Part shown: positions 12,360 to 13,723 of the stretch, in pieces
Numbering within the stretch: position 1 is the stretch's first letter
Layout of the letters: each line of letters opens with the position of its first letter
Assembly: GCA_045805385.1 (NCBI GenBank)
Contig: JBJMLG010000053.1
Span: 1 to 13,723 of the forward strand
Source of the DNA: JADGHQ01 sp045805385
GTDB taxonomy: Bacteria; Actinomycetota; Thermoleophilia; Solirubrobacterales; Thermoleophilaceae
Direction of reading: 5' to 3'
DNA length: 13,723 nucleotides
The notes under the pieces: model-generated
Told to the model about the DNA's origin: nothing
The model's input: only the letters and a program-made list of their open reading frames with translations
Databases searched by the model: none
Position numbers and translations under genes: made by a program

Positions 12360-13723
12360 GACGGGGGGCCACGCCGGCACCGTTGCCGATGACACGCCGG
12401 ATCGTGAGCCCGCGCAGCGTGCTCGCTGTCGCGGCGCTCGGCGCAGGGCTCGCGTTCATCGACGCGACGATCGTGAACGTCGCGTTCCCGGACATCGAGA
12501 AGTCCTTCAAGGGCACCTCGATCTCCACGCTGTCGTGGGTCCTGAACGCCTACAACATCTGCTTCGCGGCGTTCCTCGTCGCGGCAGGCCGGATCGCCGA
12601 CCTGCTCGGCCGCAAGCGGCTGTTCCAGGTGGGAGTCGTGGTGTTCACGGTGGCCTCGGCCCTCTGCGCCGTCGCGCCTTCGGTTGGCACGCTGATCGCG
12701 TTCCGAGTGATCCAGGCGATCGGCGCGGCGATCGTGGTTCCGGCGTCGCTCGCACTTGTGCTGCAGGCGTTCGACGGCAAGGAGCGCACTCGCGGCGTCG
12801 CGCTCTGGAGCGCGAGCGCCGCGCTGGCGGCGGGCGTCGGCCCGTCGCTCGGCGGCGTGCTCGTGGAGCTCGGCGGCTGGCGACTCGCCTTCCTTGTGAA
12901 CCTGCCCGTGGGAGTGCTCGCGATGTGGGCTGCCAGGCGCGTGCTCGTCGAGAGCCGGGCGCCCGGCCGCCGCTCTGTGCCGGACCTGCGCGGCGCGCTG
13001 ATGCTCGCGCTCGCCGTGTCGGCGCTCACGCTCGGGATCGTGAAGGGCCCGGAGTGGGGCTGGACCGACCCGCGCGTGCTGGTGAGCTGGGCGATCGCGC
13101 TCGCGGTCGGGGCGGCGTTCCTCTACCGATGCACCTGGCATCGCTTTCCGATGCTCGACCTCGGTCTGTTTCGCATTCGCTCGATCGCGACGGCGAACCT
13201 GCTCACGCTCGCGGGGGCCGCGGGCTTCTACGCCTACGTGCTGTGCAACGTGCTGTTCCTCACGTCCGTGTGGCGCTACTCGGTGCTCGATGCCGGCCTG
13301 GCGCTCACGCCGGGACCGTTCGTGGCGGCGGCGGTCGCCGGCCCGGCCGGGAAGCTGGCCGATCGCGTAGGCCAGCGCTGGGTCGTGTCGATGGGCGGCC
13401 TCGTGTGGGCGGCCGGGATGATCTACATGGTTCAACGCATCGGGCTGCGGCCCGATTTCGTGAGCGAATGGCTGCCGGGCATGGTGCTGCTCGGGATCGG
13501 AGCCGGCATCACCTTCCCAGTGATCGGCAGCGCCAGCGTCGCCGCGGTGACGGGCGGGCGCTTTGCGACGGCGACCGGGCTCAACTCGATCTCGCGCCAG
13601 CTCGGCGCGGTGCTCGGTGTCGCGATCCTCGTGGCGATCATCGGCACGCCGTCGCCGCTCGAGGCCGCGAACGCGTTCGACAACGGCTGGCGCTTCGCGG
13701 CGGGCTGCTTCCTCTTCGTGGCC
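12356..13723 (+). CDS. MFS transporter, DHA2/EmrB-QacA-like (partial, 3' end missing)
   Basis: This is a drug:H+ antiporter-type membrane protein; 456 codons are present and the frame is open at the right edge. Hallmarks (numbered from GTG 12356) are FIDATIVNVAFPDIE in TM1 (34-48), motif A GRIADLLGRKRLF between TM2 and TM3 (78-90), RVIQAIGAA in TM4 (117-125), and antiporter motif C AAGVGPSLGGVL in TM5 (158-169), followed by GGWRLAFLVNLPVG. Further helices, and GGRFATATGLNSISRQLGAVLG near the end, fit the 14-helix DHA2 architecture. The natural substrate is unknown. GTG at 12356 overlaps the DUF3307 stop by four bases and is favoured for coupling; ATG at 12389 (MTRRIVSPRS) is an equally plausible start, and neither has a good Shine-Dalgarno. 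No TetR- or MarR-type regulator is adjacent. Confidence 0.93.
   Translation, partial: MRRGATPAPLPMTRRIVSPRSVLAVAALGAGLAFIDATIVNVAFPDIEKSFKGTSISTLSWVLNAYNICFAAFLVAAGRIADLLGRKRLFQVGVVVFTVASALCAVAPSVGTLIAFRVIQAIGAAIVVPASLALVLQAFDGKERTRGVALWSASAALAAGVGPSLGGVLVELGGWRLAFLVNLPVGVLAMWAARRVLVESRAPGRRSVPDLRGALMLALAVSALTLGIVKGPEWGWTDPRVLVSWAIALAVGAAFLYRCTWHRFPMLDLGLFRIRSIATANLLTLAGAAGFYAYVLCNVLFLTSVWRYSVLDAGLALTPGPFVAAAVAGPAGKLADRVGQRWVVSMGGLVWAAGMIYMVQRIGLRPDFVSEWLPGMVLLGIGAGITFPVIGSASVAAVTGGRFATATGLNSISRQLGAVLGVAILVAIIGTPSPLEAANAFDNGWRFAAGCFLFVA

Noticed and set aside
12209..13435. 408-residue open frame opposite the MFS exporter
   Set aside because: Extremely Arg/His/Glu-rich and a frame artefact of GC-rich coding sequence; the plus strand carries clear DHA2 motifs.

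Overview
The window is 13.7 kb of very GC-rich actinobacterial chromosome. I infer a soil member of the Thermoleophilia, in the Solirubrobacterales or a near relative. The grounds are high GC with strongly GC-biased third codon positions, tRNA genes without encoded CCA, a DivIVA-like gene beside a lone mreB, a secreted protein with a basic beta-rich C-terminal module of a kind I associate with this group, a small DUF7218-type protein, a CHASE2 adenylate cyclase and a DUF6941 protein. No phage, insertion sequence, transposase or CRISPR array is visible.

Layout. (1) 1-1767: the N-terminus of an unknown single-pass membrane protein leaves the window on the minus strand (TTG start at 172). A 346-base gap follows, then a class I SAM-dependent methyltransferase, then a 460-base gene-free stretch rich in hairpins. 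(2) 1768-1841: tRNA-Arg(ACG), minus strand. (3) 1941-4040: a cell-shape block of DivIVA-domain protein, then MreB, then a 50-residue basic protein with a near-perfect Shine-Dalgarno. (4) 4099-5748: a secreted protein with a P-domain-like module, facing a 92-residue unknown gene (5738-6016) that lies just downstream of tRNA-Ser(GCT) (6060-6148). (5) 6228-8009: a proline-rich protein with an 8-residue repeat, then a sigma-70 gene that overlaps two small, highly charged ORFs end to end. (6) 8010-9095, minus strand: nucleotidyltransferase followed by a DUF6941 protein. (7) 9159-9935: metallophosphoesterase. (8) 9919-11802, minus strand: CHASE2/adenylate cyclase. (9) 11955-13723: DUF3307 membrane protein overlapping a DHA2-type MFS exporter that runs off the right edge.

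The region is mostly housekeeping and regulatory. Compaction is a theme: all three convergent gene pairs meet stop to stop or overlap, and four same-strand junctions overlap by 1 or 4 bases. At least two genes (mreB and the P-domain gene) have -10-like elements placed so that transcription would begin at or next to the start codon, which suggests leaderless mRNAs. I see no clear new defence or mobile system. The best leads are the sigma/small-ORF operon, the nucleotidyltransferase-DUF6941 pair, the cyclase with an altered purine-recognition residue, the proline-rich repeat protein and the structured gap near tRNA-Arg.
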